Below, one piece after another: positions 1-6,874 of a stretch of DNA of 12,874 nt. Every line of letters starts with the position of its first letter. The first letter of the stretch is position 1. Both the position numbers and the translations under genes were made by a program. This DNA is from an uncultured Eubacteriales bacterium (GTDB lineage Bacteria; Bacillota; Clostridia; Oscillospirales; CAG-272), in contig CAKRTQ010000025.1 in the NCBI GenBank assembly GCA_934402395.1, forward strand, positions 1-12,874. The letters are read 5' to 3'. The notes beneath the pieces are model-generated. The model saw only the letters and a program-made list of their open reading frames with translations. It was not told where the DNA came from and ran no database searches.

Positions 1-2
1 AA

Positions 3-47
3 GCCGGTGCAAACGCTCCGGACGGGACGGTCATGACCATGAATTGA
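3..47 (+). CDS. C-terminal end of an unidentified protein (partial)
   Basis: Frame 3 is open from the window edge and reads AGANAPDGTVMTMN before a TGA at 45-47. A perfect intrinsic terminator follows 36 bases later, as expected behind the last gene of a transcript. Fourteen residues are too few to recognise a family. Frame 2 is also open across this stretch, so the frame choice rests on the terminator position and on the plausible composition of the tail. This is inference with low confidence. Confidence 0.35.
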   Translation, partial: AGANAPDGTVMTMN

Positions 48-83
48 AAAACGGGATATGTACAGTGATCTCATTTGTGCCGA

Positions 84-129
84 CGGGCTGTAAAAAACTC
101 ATTTTGAGTTTTTTACAGCCCGTTTTTTT
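84..129 (+). terminator. Strong intrinsic terminator
   Basis: A perfect 18-bp inverted repeat (84-101 with 105-122) encloses a TTT loop and is followed by seven T residues at 123-129. This is a textbook rho-independent terminator for the transcript that enters from the left edge. It insulates the regulator operon that starts at about 230. Confidence 0.93.
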
Positions 130-194
130 GCCGCTATGTCCGGAGAATATTTTCTCTTTTTGTGTATTATTATACCGAAATGCGCGTTTTGCTC

Positions 195-223
195 TTGACA
201 TTTTTCACATTATGGTGTATTAT
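195..223 (+). promoter_or_regulatory. Sigma-A promoter of the XRE regulator operon
   Basis: TTGACA at 195-200 and TATTAT at 218-223 are separated by 17 bases, so transcription should begin near 230, about 38 bases before the proposed start of the regulator gene. A second TATAAT at 231-236 lies too far from any good -35 to pair with it. Confidence 0.8.
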
Positions 224-228
224 TACAC
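215..228. promoter_or_regulatory. Possible operator palindrome over the -10
   Basis: GTGTA at 215-219 and TACAC at 224-228 form a perfect 5-bp inverted repeat with a 4-base centre that overlaps the -10 hexamer. A repressor bound here would block the promoter. The product of the first gene, an XRE-type DNA-binding protein, is the obvious candidate for autoregulation. That assignment is inference; only the repeat and its position are seen. Confidence 0.4.
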
Positions 229-267
229 TATATAATTGTCGAAATATGCCGAAGGGAGGGAAGAGCC

Positions 268-771
268 ACGGACAGGAACACGCTTATCGCGGTCTGCGAC
301 GGCAGTCTGCGTTATCTGCGCGCCGAATTCGGTCTTACACAGGACGAAATGGCGCATGAGCTTGGTATTTCAAAAAAGACCCTTGTCGGCATAGAAAAGG
401 GTCGTTCCTCTCTCGGTTGGACGGGAAGCGCGGCTCTTTGTTTGCTTTTTTCGGACAGCGACGCCCTCCGGCAGGGGCTTGGCGGCGATCCGTCGTCGGC
501 TGCGGCAGAGCTTCGCGCGTTCCCGCACGCAGCCGCAGTGTCCGACCGTCCGGAAGCGCCGCATGCCGGTGCCGATCTGTCCGCAAGCTCTCCGCTCTGG
601 CGGCGCGTTGCCGCCATCGGCGAATTTTTTGCCGAACAAAACGTTATTTCCGAGCATTACCGCCTCATTGATGCCGCCGGCAGACGTTTGTTTGCCTCAT
701 TTGACTACGAAGAGGTGGAATCCGCAGCCGCGCGTCTTTCGCGCGATGCTCAGAAGAAAGGGGGAAAATAA
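268..771 (+). CDS. XRE-family helix-turn-helix regulator with apparent ACG start
   Basis: This is a small DNA-binding protein (about 167 residues) that probably controls its own operon. The N-terminal XRE helix-turn-helix lies at about residues 13-50 and includes LRYLRAEFGLTQDEMAHEL and GISKKTLVGIEKGRSSLG, the recognition-helix pattern of a clostridial XRE family I recognise. A conserved C-terminal block reads ISEHYRLIDAAGRRLFASFD; between them is an Ala/Pro-rich linker. The first in-frame ATG (349) would cut off the first HTH helices. Homology extends upstream through TDRNTLIAVCD, where the family normally has MDRNT. The codon at that point is ACG (268-270), seven bases after a GGGAGGG ribosome site (254-260). 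No ATG, GTG or TTG lies in frame between that site and 349. Two membrane-protein genes follow on the same strand, the first one base after the stop. Family is fairly certain; the start is inferred. Confidence 0.82.
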   Translation, partial: TDRNTLIAVCDGSLRYLRAEFGLTQDEMAHELGISKKTLVGIEKGRSSLGWTGSAALCLLFSDSDALRQGLGGDPSSAAAELRAFPHAAAVSDRPEAPHAGADLSASSPLWRRVAAIGEFFAEQNVISEHYRLIDAAGRRLFASFDYEEVESAAARLSRDAQKKGGK

Positions 772-772
772 A

Positions 773-1291
773 ATGAAAAACGACAAAACGCGCGCCATGA
801 GTGTATTTTTTCCCTTTTGGTGCATCGTCTCACACGGGTATACATGGCTGATACCCACGGTTGCCGTCACGCTTCTGCTCGATAGCGCGGCGCTCATCGC
901 TCTTCTTCTGCTGTTGCGTCCGTGCGGCGTGTCCGACAGACGCGGCACTGATGTCGGCAACACCTGGCGACGCAAAATCGTTCCCGTTTTTCTTGTTGAC
1001 ATTTCCGCATCGTTCGCCTCGGCGGGGCTTCTGCGTCTCATTCTTCTGCTGCTTTCGTACATTCCGGGACTTGATCCGGAATACCTTCTTGTCGTGGCGG
1101 GAACACGCCCCGAATCAGATCTTTTTACCCTTCTGCCTGTCATCTTTTCAATAATATCGGGCGGCATTATCATTTACCTTGCAAACAGATATATTGTATT
1201 CGGAGATCTCAGGCGCGGCCGGATGCTCGCATTCCTGTTCGCCGTGTGTCAGGCACCGTACTCGCTTTTGTTTCCCTCCATATTTAATTAA
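773..1291 (+). CDS. Small multi-pass membrane protein linked to XRE regulator
   Basis: This 172-residue integral membrane protein begins one base after the regulator stop, behind a good AAGAAAGGGGG ribosome site, so the two are surely cotranscribed. Hydrophobic segments lie at about residues 10-49 (probably two helices), 68-97, 117-137 and 150-168. Charged loops lie between them (RRGTDVGNTWRRK, GDLRRGR). The ending APYSLLFPS and the opening FFPFWCIVSHGYTWLIP resemble membrane proteins I have seen beside this XRE family in clostridia, but I know no assigned function. No catalytic or transport signature is visible. Possible roles are an envelope sensor, a bacteriocin or immunity type protein, or a partner of the next membrane protein. 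A longer in-frame start at 479 was not used because it would run through the regulator gene. Confidence 0.8.
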   Translation: MKNDKTRAMSVFFPFWCIVSHGYTWLIPTVAVTLLLDSAALIALLLLLRPCGVSDRRGTDVGNTWRRKIVPVFLVDISASFASAGLLRLILLLLSYIPGLDPEYLLVVAGTRPESDLFTLLPVIFSIISGGIIIYLANRYIVFGDLRRGRMLAFLFAVCQAPYSLLFPSIFN

Positions 1292-1312
1292 CAGCCGAAA
1301 GAGGATATACCG

Positions 1313-1849
1313 ATGTCATACGATAGAAGAACTCTTGCCTCCGATTCGCCGTGGGCGGTCGGCGCGTCCCTCCTTATGATACTTGCCGCAATAATGATGC
1401 TTGCCGTTCTCCCCGGCAGACTGTCCGACGGCAGCGTCGGGATCACCGCCGCGCTTTTGCCGCTTCTTCCGTCTGCGGCGTGCATATGCACCGCCGTCAT
1501 GCTGGTCTCGCGAAAAAACAGCCTGATCCCGACGGCACTGCCGGTAGGCGCCGTTTGTCTTTACGCGGCTGCGCACTCGTTCGGCAGTGAGCTCTGGGCA
1601 ACGCTCGTCTGCTGTCTCATGAGCGCAGCTCTGGCAGCCCTTTACCTTCTGGCAGTTGCGGGTACGCTTTCCTCGCGCACGCCGCTGCTTGCCGTATGCA
1701 CCGCTGCGGCGGTATGGACGCTCATCACGCTTCCGCGCTTTTACGGCGGCGGGTCGCCCGGTGCGATCCTTGCGGGGCTTGCGCCTGCGGTGATATATGC
1801 CGCGCTCTTTCTTGTCGGCTGCGGAATGCGGCGCGGCAGACTGTACTGA
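1313..1849 (+). CDS. Hypothetical membrane protein, third gene of the regulator operon
   Basis: A 178-residue, Ala/Leu-rich protein with about six hydrophobic segments (residues about 15-35, 43-65, 74-87, 93-117, 124-140, 149-170) and a short basic tail, RRGRLY. The start is set by AAGAGGA at 1299-1305, eight bases before the ATG. It lies 21 bases after the preceding membrane gene and so probably belongs to the same transcript. I do not recognise the family, and no motif suggests a reaction or substrate. It may pair with the preceding protein in the membrane. The reverse strand carries an equally long open frame over the same bases, but it has no ribosome site and a Arg/Lys-rich composition typical of a shadow. 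Confidence 0.75.
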   Translation: MSYDRRTLASDSPWAVGASLLMILAAIMMLAVLPGRLSDGSVGITAALLPLLPSAACICTAVMLVSRKNSLIPTALPVGAVCLYAAAHSFGSELWATLVCCLMSAALAALYLLAVAGTLSSRTPLLAVCTAAAVWTLITLPRFYGGGSPGAILAGLAPAVIYAALFLVGCGMRRGRLY

Positions 1850-1897
1850 TATCACGTTTTGCGATAAAAAACAACTGAATAAAGGAGAAAAAACGCT

Positions 1898-2746
1898 ATG
1901 AAATTCACCGAAAAACCGAAATTCGGCTCGTCAACCTGCTTCACGGGCAAATTTGACCGCGAGGCGTTCCGCGGCTATGCCGCCGCCGGCATCGACTGCG
2001 TGGAGCTTTCCACAAACTACAACAACTATTTCAACGCATGGGAATTCGTTGACCGCCCCGAGGATTACGCGCGGATTGCCGCCGATGAGGGTGTAGAGAT
2101 ATGGTCGGTGCATCTGCCTTTTTCGCGCAAGCTTGACATTTCGACCGAGGACCGTGAGCTTCGCGCCGTCACGCTTTACACCGACCGCGCCATGATACGC
2201 GCATCGGCGCGCGCCGGTGCGAAGGTGATAGTGCTTCATCCATCGAGCGAGCCGATCGACGACGAGCGACGCTCCGAGCGTATGCGCCTCAGCCGCGAGG
2301 CAATAATCATGCTCAACGAAGAATGCGAAAAACTGGGGCTCAGGCTCGCGGTAGAGGACCTTCCGCGCACCTGTCTCTGCAACCGTTCGGAGGAGATGGT
2401 CGAGCTTATTTCCGGCACGGGAGCCGGCGCGGTGTTCGACACCAACCATGCGCTGTTTGAGGACAATGCTCATTTCATTGACACTCTGACCGCCGGGGGC
2501 ATACGCATTCACACTCTGCATATATCCGATTATTTCCGCGATGCTGCGGGCGTTCTTGACGAGCGTCATGTTCTGCCGGGCGAGGGTATAAACGACTGGC
2601 ACGCCATATTCGACGCTCTCATCCGTCACGGATACGAAGGTCCCATTATGTATGAAGTCCCGGCGCGTCCCAAAACGCACGAGACGCCCTACACGTTCTC
2701 CGAGCTTGCCGACAATATGCACAGACTTGCCGAGGGCAGGATCTGA
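1898..2746 (+). CDS. Sugar phosphate isomerase/epimerase-like TIM-barrel protein
   Basis: A 282-residue cytoplasmic protein of the xylose-isomerase-like TIM barrel superfamily (AP-endonuclease-2 fold), whose members isomerise or epimerise sugars and inositol derivatives with a divalent metal. Strand ends carry the expected ligand-type residues: VHLPFS (His72), VLHPSS (His114), AVEDLP (Glu153), FDTNH (Asp181, His184), LHISD (His208), RHVLPGEG (His224) and MYEVP (Glu253). Length matches the family. The ATG follows AAAGGAG at 1881-1887. The gene lies 48 bases after the membrane genes with no terminator between, so it may be read from the same promoter, though a functional link is not obvious. 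The substrate cannot be deduced from sequence. Confidence 0.88.
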   Translation: MKFTEKPKFGSSTCFTGKFDREAFRGYAAAGIDCVELSTNYNNYFNAWEFVDRPEDYARIAADEGVEIWSVHLPFSRKLDISTEDRELRAVTLYTDRAMIRASARAGAKVIVLHPSSEPIDDERRSERMRLSREAIIMLNEECEKLGLRLAVEDLPRTCLCNRSEEMVELISGTGAGAVFDTNHALFEDNAHFIDTLTAGGIRIHTLHISDYFRDAAGVLDERHVLPGEGINDWHAIFDALIRHGYEGPIMYEVPARPKTHETPYTFSELADNMHRLAEGRI

Positions 2747-2786
2747 TCTTCCGCACTGTGAAAAACAACAAAAAAGCGTTTTTCTA

Positions 2787-2815
2787 TTGACATCAGGTTG
2801 AACAAATGTTATAAT
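2787..2815 (+). promoter_or_regulatory. Consensus sigma-A promoter of surface protein gene
   Basis: A perfect TTGACA (2787-2792) and a perfect TATAAT (2810-2815) are separated by 17 bases. This is the best promoter in the window and fits strong constitutive expression of the surface protein. The predicted start is near 2822, giving a leader of about 69 bases. Confidence 0.92.
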
Positions 2816-2832
2816 GAAACCGACAGCCGCGC

Positions 2833-2847
2833 CGGAGACGGTCTCCG
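2833..2847 (+). repeat. Inverted repeat in the 5' leader of the surface protein gene
   Basis: CGGAGAC (2833-2839) and GTCTCCG (2841-2847) are perfect inverted copies around one central base, about ten bases into the predicted transcript. The one-base centre makes a tight RNA hairpin awkward (outer pairs only), so a protein-binding site or an mRNA 5'-end stabilising structure are both possible. Only the symmetry is observed. Confidence 0.45.
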
Positions 2848-2890
2848 TTCCGGAATAATTGCGGCAAATAATCAGAATGAGGTATGAACC

Positions 2891-5041
2891 ATGCGCAAAA
2901 TCATCTCTGTCGTTCTGGCAGCAGCGATGCTCGTATCGCTTGCCGTTGTCGGAATAAGCGCCGCACCGAATGCGGCTGACATCGGTAAGGTTGCCGCCGG
3001 CTACAAGCCCGAGGGAACCGGTATCGCATCGCTGGCAGAAGCCACCGATCCCGCCGGCAAGTACTATCTTACTGCCGATATCAAGGTCGATGCCACTCTC
3101 CCCGTGACATTCACCGGAACCATTGACGGTAACGGTCACACCGTTACGATCTCCGCTCCCGTGTTCGAGCACTTCGGCGGAACCGTCAAGAACCTTATTA
3201 TTGCCGGTTCGGTCGACGACTCCGCAAAGGAAGCCGTTCACACCGGTACCATCGCCCGTCATATTCCCGCCGAGACCACTGCCGTGTTTGAAAACGTAAA
3301 GAACACCGCGGCCGTCAAGGGCGTACTCAAGGATTACGTGGGCGCGGCTCCCAACGGCACTGCTGACTATAAGTACCGCTCCGGATGCGGCGGCTTTATC
3401 GGTCTTTGCGAAGGCTCGATGGAAGTTACCGGCTGTGCCAACACCGCAGACATCAACGGCTTTGCCGTAGGCGGCTTCCTCGGCTACTGCGAGAGCCAGT
3501 TTGACAAAGCGAGCCATGTTCTTTTCAAGGATTCCGTCAACACCGGTAAGCTCACCGACGCCGGGGTCGAAAAGGTCAAAAACAACGGCGCCCTCGGCGG
3601 TATGGTCGGTATCTGCAACCGCACCAAGAAGCTGGACTTCATAAACTGCCACAACTCCGGCGAGATAGCCGGCAACGTTGACGGCAAGGGAACCTCCAAC
3701 TGCCCTGCCGGCGGTATTATCGGCTACAACTATGTTGCCAAGAATTCCACCGACGGCGTGTGCAACTTCACAGACTGCACTAACACCGCAAACATAACCG
3801 GCGCAAACCAGGTCGGCGGTATTGCGGGCGCTGTTTACAGCGTAGCAAACGTCAAAAACTGCTCCAACACCGGTAACATCACATCCACTACCAACTATGC
3901 GGGCGGCATCATCTCCCGCAACGGCTGCGACAGCGACTACAAGGATAAGACATTTATCGTCGCCTACTACGAGAACTGCGTAAACCGCGGTAACGTCAAG
4001 TCTGCCAACCAGTATGTCGGCGGTATTGCCGGATTCGTAAACGCAGGCGTTTCCGTGAAGAACTGCGAAAACTACGGCAGCGTTGACTCCACCGCTTCCG
4101 CCAAGCAGGGTCACGCCGGCGGTATCGTATCTCTCAGCCAGACAGATACCGTTGTTTACGGTTGCGTAAACTACGGCAACGTTGCCGGCGCTCCCACCGC
4201 CAACATTTCCGCAGGCGGTATCATAGGCAGAGCAGCTCACAAGGGCGGAGCTGTGAGGATTGAACGCTGCACCAACTTCGGTGATGTTGTATGCGGCAGC
4301 ACCGGTCTCTTCTTCGGCCCCGGCGGTATTGCCGGATACATATGGGGCGGTTCGTCCTCCACATACCTCCTTTACTGCGTGAACGCAGGTAAGGTCACCG
4401 CTACGGGCGCCGACAACAGCGCCGCGGGACTTGCGACCTATCTCAATACCAACTATCCGATATTCATTCAGTACTGCATCAACGTCGGTGAAATAACCGT
4501 AAACAACAGCACCGGCAACAAGATCGAGCTCTGGTACAACAAGAGCATCACCGAGCTTGACAGCGCAAACGTACATCACAACTTCTATCTCGCCGGCGAC
4601 GGCAAGATAGGCGTAAAGCACGGCGACGGCGATGCCGCAGTAGCTTTCGAGGCTGCCGCGACCGCAGCCACTGCCGAGGATCTTGCCTCCGGTAAGCTCT
4701 GCTTCGAGCTTAACGAGGCTATCAAGGCAGCCGATGCATCGGTGAATGAAGATGTATTCTACCAGCTGATAGGCACCGACAAAGCGCCGAACACCGTTGT
4801 AAACGAAAAGGCAAAGGTCGAAAAAGCAGCCGACGGCAGCTTCAAGAACCCGTCTCCCGCTCCCGTTGAGACCGACCCCGTAACTCCTCCCACGACCGAT
4901 CCTGCGGATACCAAGCCCGCAGAGACCGAGCCTGAGTCCCCTGTGACCGGAGACAACGCCTCCGCTGTCATCATCGCTCTGGCGATAGTGGCAATAGCGG
5001 GTACCGCTTGCCTCTTCGTGAGAAAGAAAGTTACAGACTGA
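2891..5041 (+). CDS. Secreted beta-helix-like repeat protein with sortase-like anchor
   Basis: A 716-residue exported surface protein. Residues 1-25 are a signal peptide (MRKIISVVLAAAMLVSLAVV, then GISAAP). The stretch IDGNGHTVTI near residue 78 is typical of right-handed beta-helix proteins. From about residue 182 to 540 come roughly eleven units of the pattern C-x-N-x-G-x-(V/I)...GGI-x-G, like GLUG-motif repeats. A low-complexity Pro/Thr/Glu/Asp linker (about 655-682) resembles a wall-spanning region. It is followed by SPVTGD (683-688), a hydrophobic helix (about 692-710) and RKK, which together form an LPXTG-like sorting signal, although no sortase lies in the window. The start follows GAATGAGG. 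A perfect promoter and strongly biased codons (AAC, AAG, GGC) point to high expression. The ligand is unknown; adhesin or glycan-binding roles are guesses. Confidence 0.9.
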   Translation: MRKIISVVLAAAMLVSLAVVGISAAPNAADIGKVAAGYKPEGTGIASLAEATDPAGKYYLTADIKVDATLPVTFTGTIDGNGHTVTISAPVFEHFGGTVKNLIIAGSVDDSAKEAVHTGTIARHIPAETTAVFENVKNTAAVKGVLKDYVGAAPNGTADYKYRSGCGGFIGLCEGSMEVTGCANTADINGFAVGGFLGYCESQFDKASHVLFKDSVNTGKLTDAGVEKVKNNGALGGMVGICNRTKKLDFINCHNSGEIAGNVDGKGTSNCPAGGIIGYNYVAKNSTDGVCNFTDCTNTANITGANQVGGIAGAVYSVANVKNCSNTGNITSTTNYAGGIISRNGCDSDYKDKTFIVAYYENCVNRGNVKSANQYVGGIAGFVNAGVSVKNCENYGSVDSTASAKQGHAGGIVSLSQTDTVVYGCVNYGNVAGAPTANISAGGIIGRAAHKGGAVRIERCTNFGDVVCGSTGLFFGPGGIAGYIWGGSSSTYLLYCVNAGKVTATGADNSAAGLATYLNTNYPIFIQYCINVGEITVNNSTGNKIELWYNKSITELDSANVHHNFYLAGDGKIGVKHGDGDAAVAFEAAATAATAEDLASGKLCFELNEAIKAADASVNEDVFYQLIGTDKAPNTVVNEKAKVEKAADGSFKNPSPAPVETDPVTPPTTDPADTKPAETEPESPVTGDNASAVIIALAIVAIAGTACLFVRKKVTD

Positions 5042-5051
5042 AAAAACAAAT

Positions 5052-5097
5052 AAACATACCGGAGCCCGGTCGCTTGCGACCGGGCTCCGGTATGTTT
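5052..5097. terminator. Long convergent terminator hairpin
   Basis: A 21-bp perfect inverted repeat (5052-5072 with 5077-5097) with a CTTG loop lies between two convergent genes. On the - strand the stem is followed by a T-rich run (complement of 5041-5051), making a standard terminator for the transporter operon. On the + strand the T content after the stem is weak, but the stem should still end or protect the surface-protein transcript. The stem overlaps the TAA of the ATPase gene by two bases. Confidence 0.88.
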
Positions 5098-5920
5098 AGT
5101 TTCCGCATTCGATGCTTATTTCGGTGAACAGCCCCAAAAGGTCGTTTACCGTTTTTTGTTTCTTTTCCTCGCCTGCAACGTCAAGCACGGCGTGTCCGGC
5201 GTGCATCATGATAAGGCGGTCGCCGAAGTCTGCGGCAAAGCGCAGGTTGTGCGTTACCATTACCGCTGTGAGGTTTTTTTCGCGCACTACGCGGTCGGTA
5301 AGCTCCATTATCAGCTCGGCTGTCTTGGGGTCGAGCGCTGCAGTGTGCTCATCGAGAATAAGAATATCCACGGGCGTCAGCGTTGACATCACAAGTGCCA
5401 TTGCCTGCCGCTGCCCGCCCGACAGTGCGCCCGCACGCTGGCTGAGCTTGTCCTCAAGCCCGAGGTGAAGAGATGAAAGCTGCTCGCGGTAAAAATCCAC
5501 GCGCGCGGGAGAAACGCCGCGCGTAAGCCCGAAACGCCGGCATTTTGCACCGTGCCGCCCGTGCGCGGTCCCGCCTGCGGCGGGACCGCAGTCGGCAAGA
5601 GCCATATTTTCGAGAATAGTCAGATCCGAGCAGGTCCCGGTGGCGGGATTCTGCCATACGCGGCCGATTTTTGCATACCTCATATGCTCGGGCGTGTGGG
5701 TTACATCGGCACCATCGATGATTATACGCCCGGAATCCACCGGTATCGAGCCGCAGATTATGTTGAGAAGCGAGGTCTTGCCGCTCCCGTTGGAGCCGAC
5801 CACAGACACGAAGGAACCTTTTGCGACCGACAGCGAAAAGTCAGAGAAAAGGCACATCTCTGTAACGTCGCCGGGGTTGTATACCTTAGTTATTTTATCA
5901 AGACATATCATTTCGCTCAT
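5096..5920 (-). CDS. trpZ: ABC transporter ATP-binding protein (TrpZ-like)
   Basis: A 274-residue ATPase that powers the tryptophan-type importer encoded with it. Walker A is GSNGSGKTS (42-50), the Q-loop is Gln90, the signature LSGGQ is at 166-170, Walker B is ILILDE (186-191), the D-loop is ALDP and the switch His is 224 (MVTHN). ATG at 5920 was chosen because AAGGAG lies seven bases upstream; a GTG 24 bases earlier lacks such a site. The start lies inside the permease gene (23-base overlap), so translation is probably coupled. Residues 111-128 (CGPAAGGTAHG...) look like a loop insertion before the signature helix and contain a strong DNA palindrome. Family placement relies on the operon partners and the Trp-specific T-box. 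Confidence 0.92.
   Translation of the reverse strand: MSEMICLDKITKVYNPGDVTEMCLFSDFSLSVAKGSFVSVVGSNGSGKTSLLNIICGSIPVDSGRIIIDGADVTHTPEHMRYAKIGRVWQNPATGTCSDLTILENMALADCGPAAGGTAHGRHGAKCRRFGLTRGVSPARVDFYREQLSSLHLGLEDKLSQRAGALSGGQRQAMALVMSTLTPVDILILDEHTAALDPKTAELIMELTDRVVREKNLTAVMVTHNLRFAADFGDRLIMMHAGHAVLDVAGEEKKQKTVNDLLGLFTEISIECGN
5565..5589 (-). repeat. Perfect 11-bp palindrome inside the ATPase gene
   Basis: GCGGTCCCGCC (5565-5575) and GGCGGGACCGC (5579-5589) form a perfect inverted repeat with a three-base centre. It encodes the Gly/Ala-rich stretch CGPAAGGTA (residues 111-119) in a variable loop between the Q-loop and the signature motif. It is too strong to be noise in coding DNA but has no T-run and stands mid-gene. 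It could be a remnant of a small palindromic repeat, a transcription pause hairpin or a chance product of GC-rich codons. Confidence 0.6.
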
Positions 5921-6854
5921 GCGCACGCTCCTTTTTGCGTTCACTCAAAACAAGTGCAACGGTAAACAGTATTGCCATCAGAAGTTTGTTGTATGCCGAT
6001 GGAATGCCGATCTTTGTCGCCGCAACAAGGCACGCCTGATATATCATCGCGCCGAGAATCACTTTTGTGGTGTTCCGCATGAAACGGACGCGGCGGAAGA
6101 GGGAAAGCCCGATTATCAGAGATGCAAGGCCTATAACAACCATTCCTACGCCCATGCTCTGGTTCACGTTGCCGGTGACTGAGGTGTAAAGCGCGCCCGA
6201 AGCACCCGCAAAGGCGTTGCCTATGGCAAGTCCGAGTATACGGCTTCTGCCGGGATCGCGCGAGAGCGTGCGCACAAATGCAGGGTTGTTCCCTGCGGCG
6301 CGGAGCAAAAGCCCGCGCCGCGTGGAAAGGAAAAGATCGAGCAGTATCTTGAAAAGCAGTGCAAAAAAGAGATATACGGCATCAAGACGCGGCATAAATG
6401 CGCCGGCGCGAGCAGAAATGAGCGAAAACGGGAACTGATTTTTTATTGCCGCTTCGCTGCGGGCGAAATTGATGGTCGAGAAAAGCTCGCCGCCAAGGTC
6501 GAATTTACCGTCAAGTGCCGCGCCGCCTGCCGAGGTCGCCACAAGGTTTATTGATATGAGCGCGGTCGAAACAAGTATACCGCAAAGCAGCGGACGTATC
6601 TTCAGCTTTACGTTGAGTACGCCGGTCAGGGCGCCGAATGCGCCGCCTACGGCGAATGCCGCAGCCATACCGAGCCAGCCGCTTACTCCCTGCGACACCA
6701 TGATGCCGTACACGACCGCGCCGCTGAGGAACGTGCCCTCTACAGTGAGGTCGGGAAAATCAAGTATCGTGTAGCTGACATAGTAGCCCATGGCGAGTAT
6801 CGAAAACACAAGCCCGAGGCGTATAAAAAGCTCGACCGATGTGAGAAATGACAT
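5898..6854 (-). CDS. trpY: ABC transporter permease (TrpY-like)
   Basis: A 318-residue integral membrane permease of the branched-chain amino acid/ribose-type ABC permease superfamily, in the branch that works with ABC_sub_bind lipoproteins. Eight or more hydrophobic stretches are visible, beginning at residues 9-30. Family features include FPDLTVEGTF near the N-terminus, the cytoplasmic coupling segment RAAGNNPAFVRTLSRDP near residue 185-200 and a GLAIGNAFAGASGAL helix. The ATG follows AGGGGAAG. It starts 20 bases after the binding-protein stop and its 3' end overlaps the ATPase start, as in trpXYZ-type operons. Its role, passing tryptophan inward, is inferred from the T-box specifier at the head of the operon. 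Confidence 0.92.
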   Translation of the reverse strand: MSFLTSVELFIRLGLVFSILAMGYYVSYTILDFPDLTVEGTFLSGAVVYGIMVSQGVSGWLGMAAAFAVGGAFGALTGVLNVKLKIRPLLCGILVSTALISINLVATSAGGAALDGKFDLGGELFSTINFARSEAAIKNQFPFSLISARAGAFMPRLDAVYLFFALLFKILLDLFLSTRRGLLLRAAGNNPAFVRTLSRDPGRSRILGLAIGNAFAGASGALYTSVTGNVNQSMGVGMVVIGLASLIIGLSLFRRVRFMRNTTKVILGAMIYQACLVAATKIGIPSAYNKLLMAILFTVALVLSERKKERAHERNDMS

Positions 6855-6874
6855 TTTTCTTCCCCTGTCTGTTG

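Noticed and set aside
162..359. Short + frame starting over the regulator promoter
   Set aside because: It overlaps the promoter and the regulator in another frame, has no ribosome site and looks random.
479..772. Longer start for the first membrane protein
   Set aside because: The extension lies wholly inside the regulator gene, is Arg-rich, and ATG 773 has a proper ribosome site.
1316..1855. 179-codon - strand frame opposite the second membrane protein
   Set aside because: Arg/Lys-rich shadow composition and no ribosome site; the + frame has membrane helices and a ribosome site.
2761..2786. AAAAAC/GTTTTT hairpin after the isomerase gene as a terminator
   Set aside because: The stem is A/T only apart from one pair, and the T-run is part of the stem; too weak to call.
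3434..4500. CRISPR-like or DNA tandem repeats
   Set aside because: The repetition is at protein level with diverged codons and variable spacing inside an intact reading frame; no constant DNA repeat exists.
1931..4621. 896-codon open frame on the - strand opposite the isomerase and surface protein genes
   Set aside because: It spans two well-supported + strand genes and the consensus promoter between them. Its product is Val/Gly/Ala-rich without domains, and it mirrors the codon bias of the opposite strand.
5921..5944. GTG start eight codons earlier for the ATPase
   Set aside because: The ATG at 5920 has AAGGAG at the right distance; the GTG does not.
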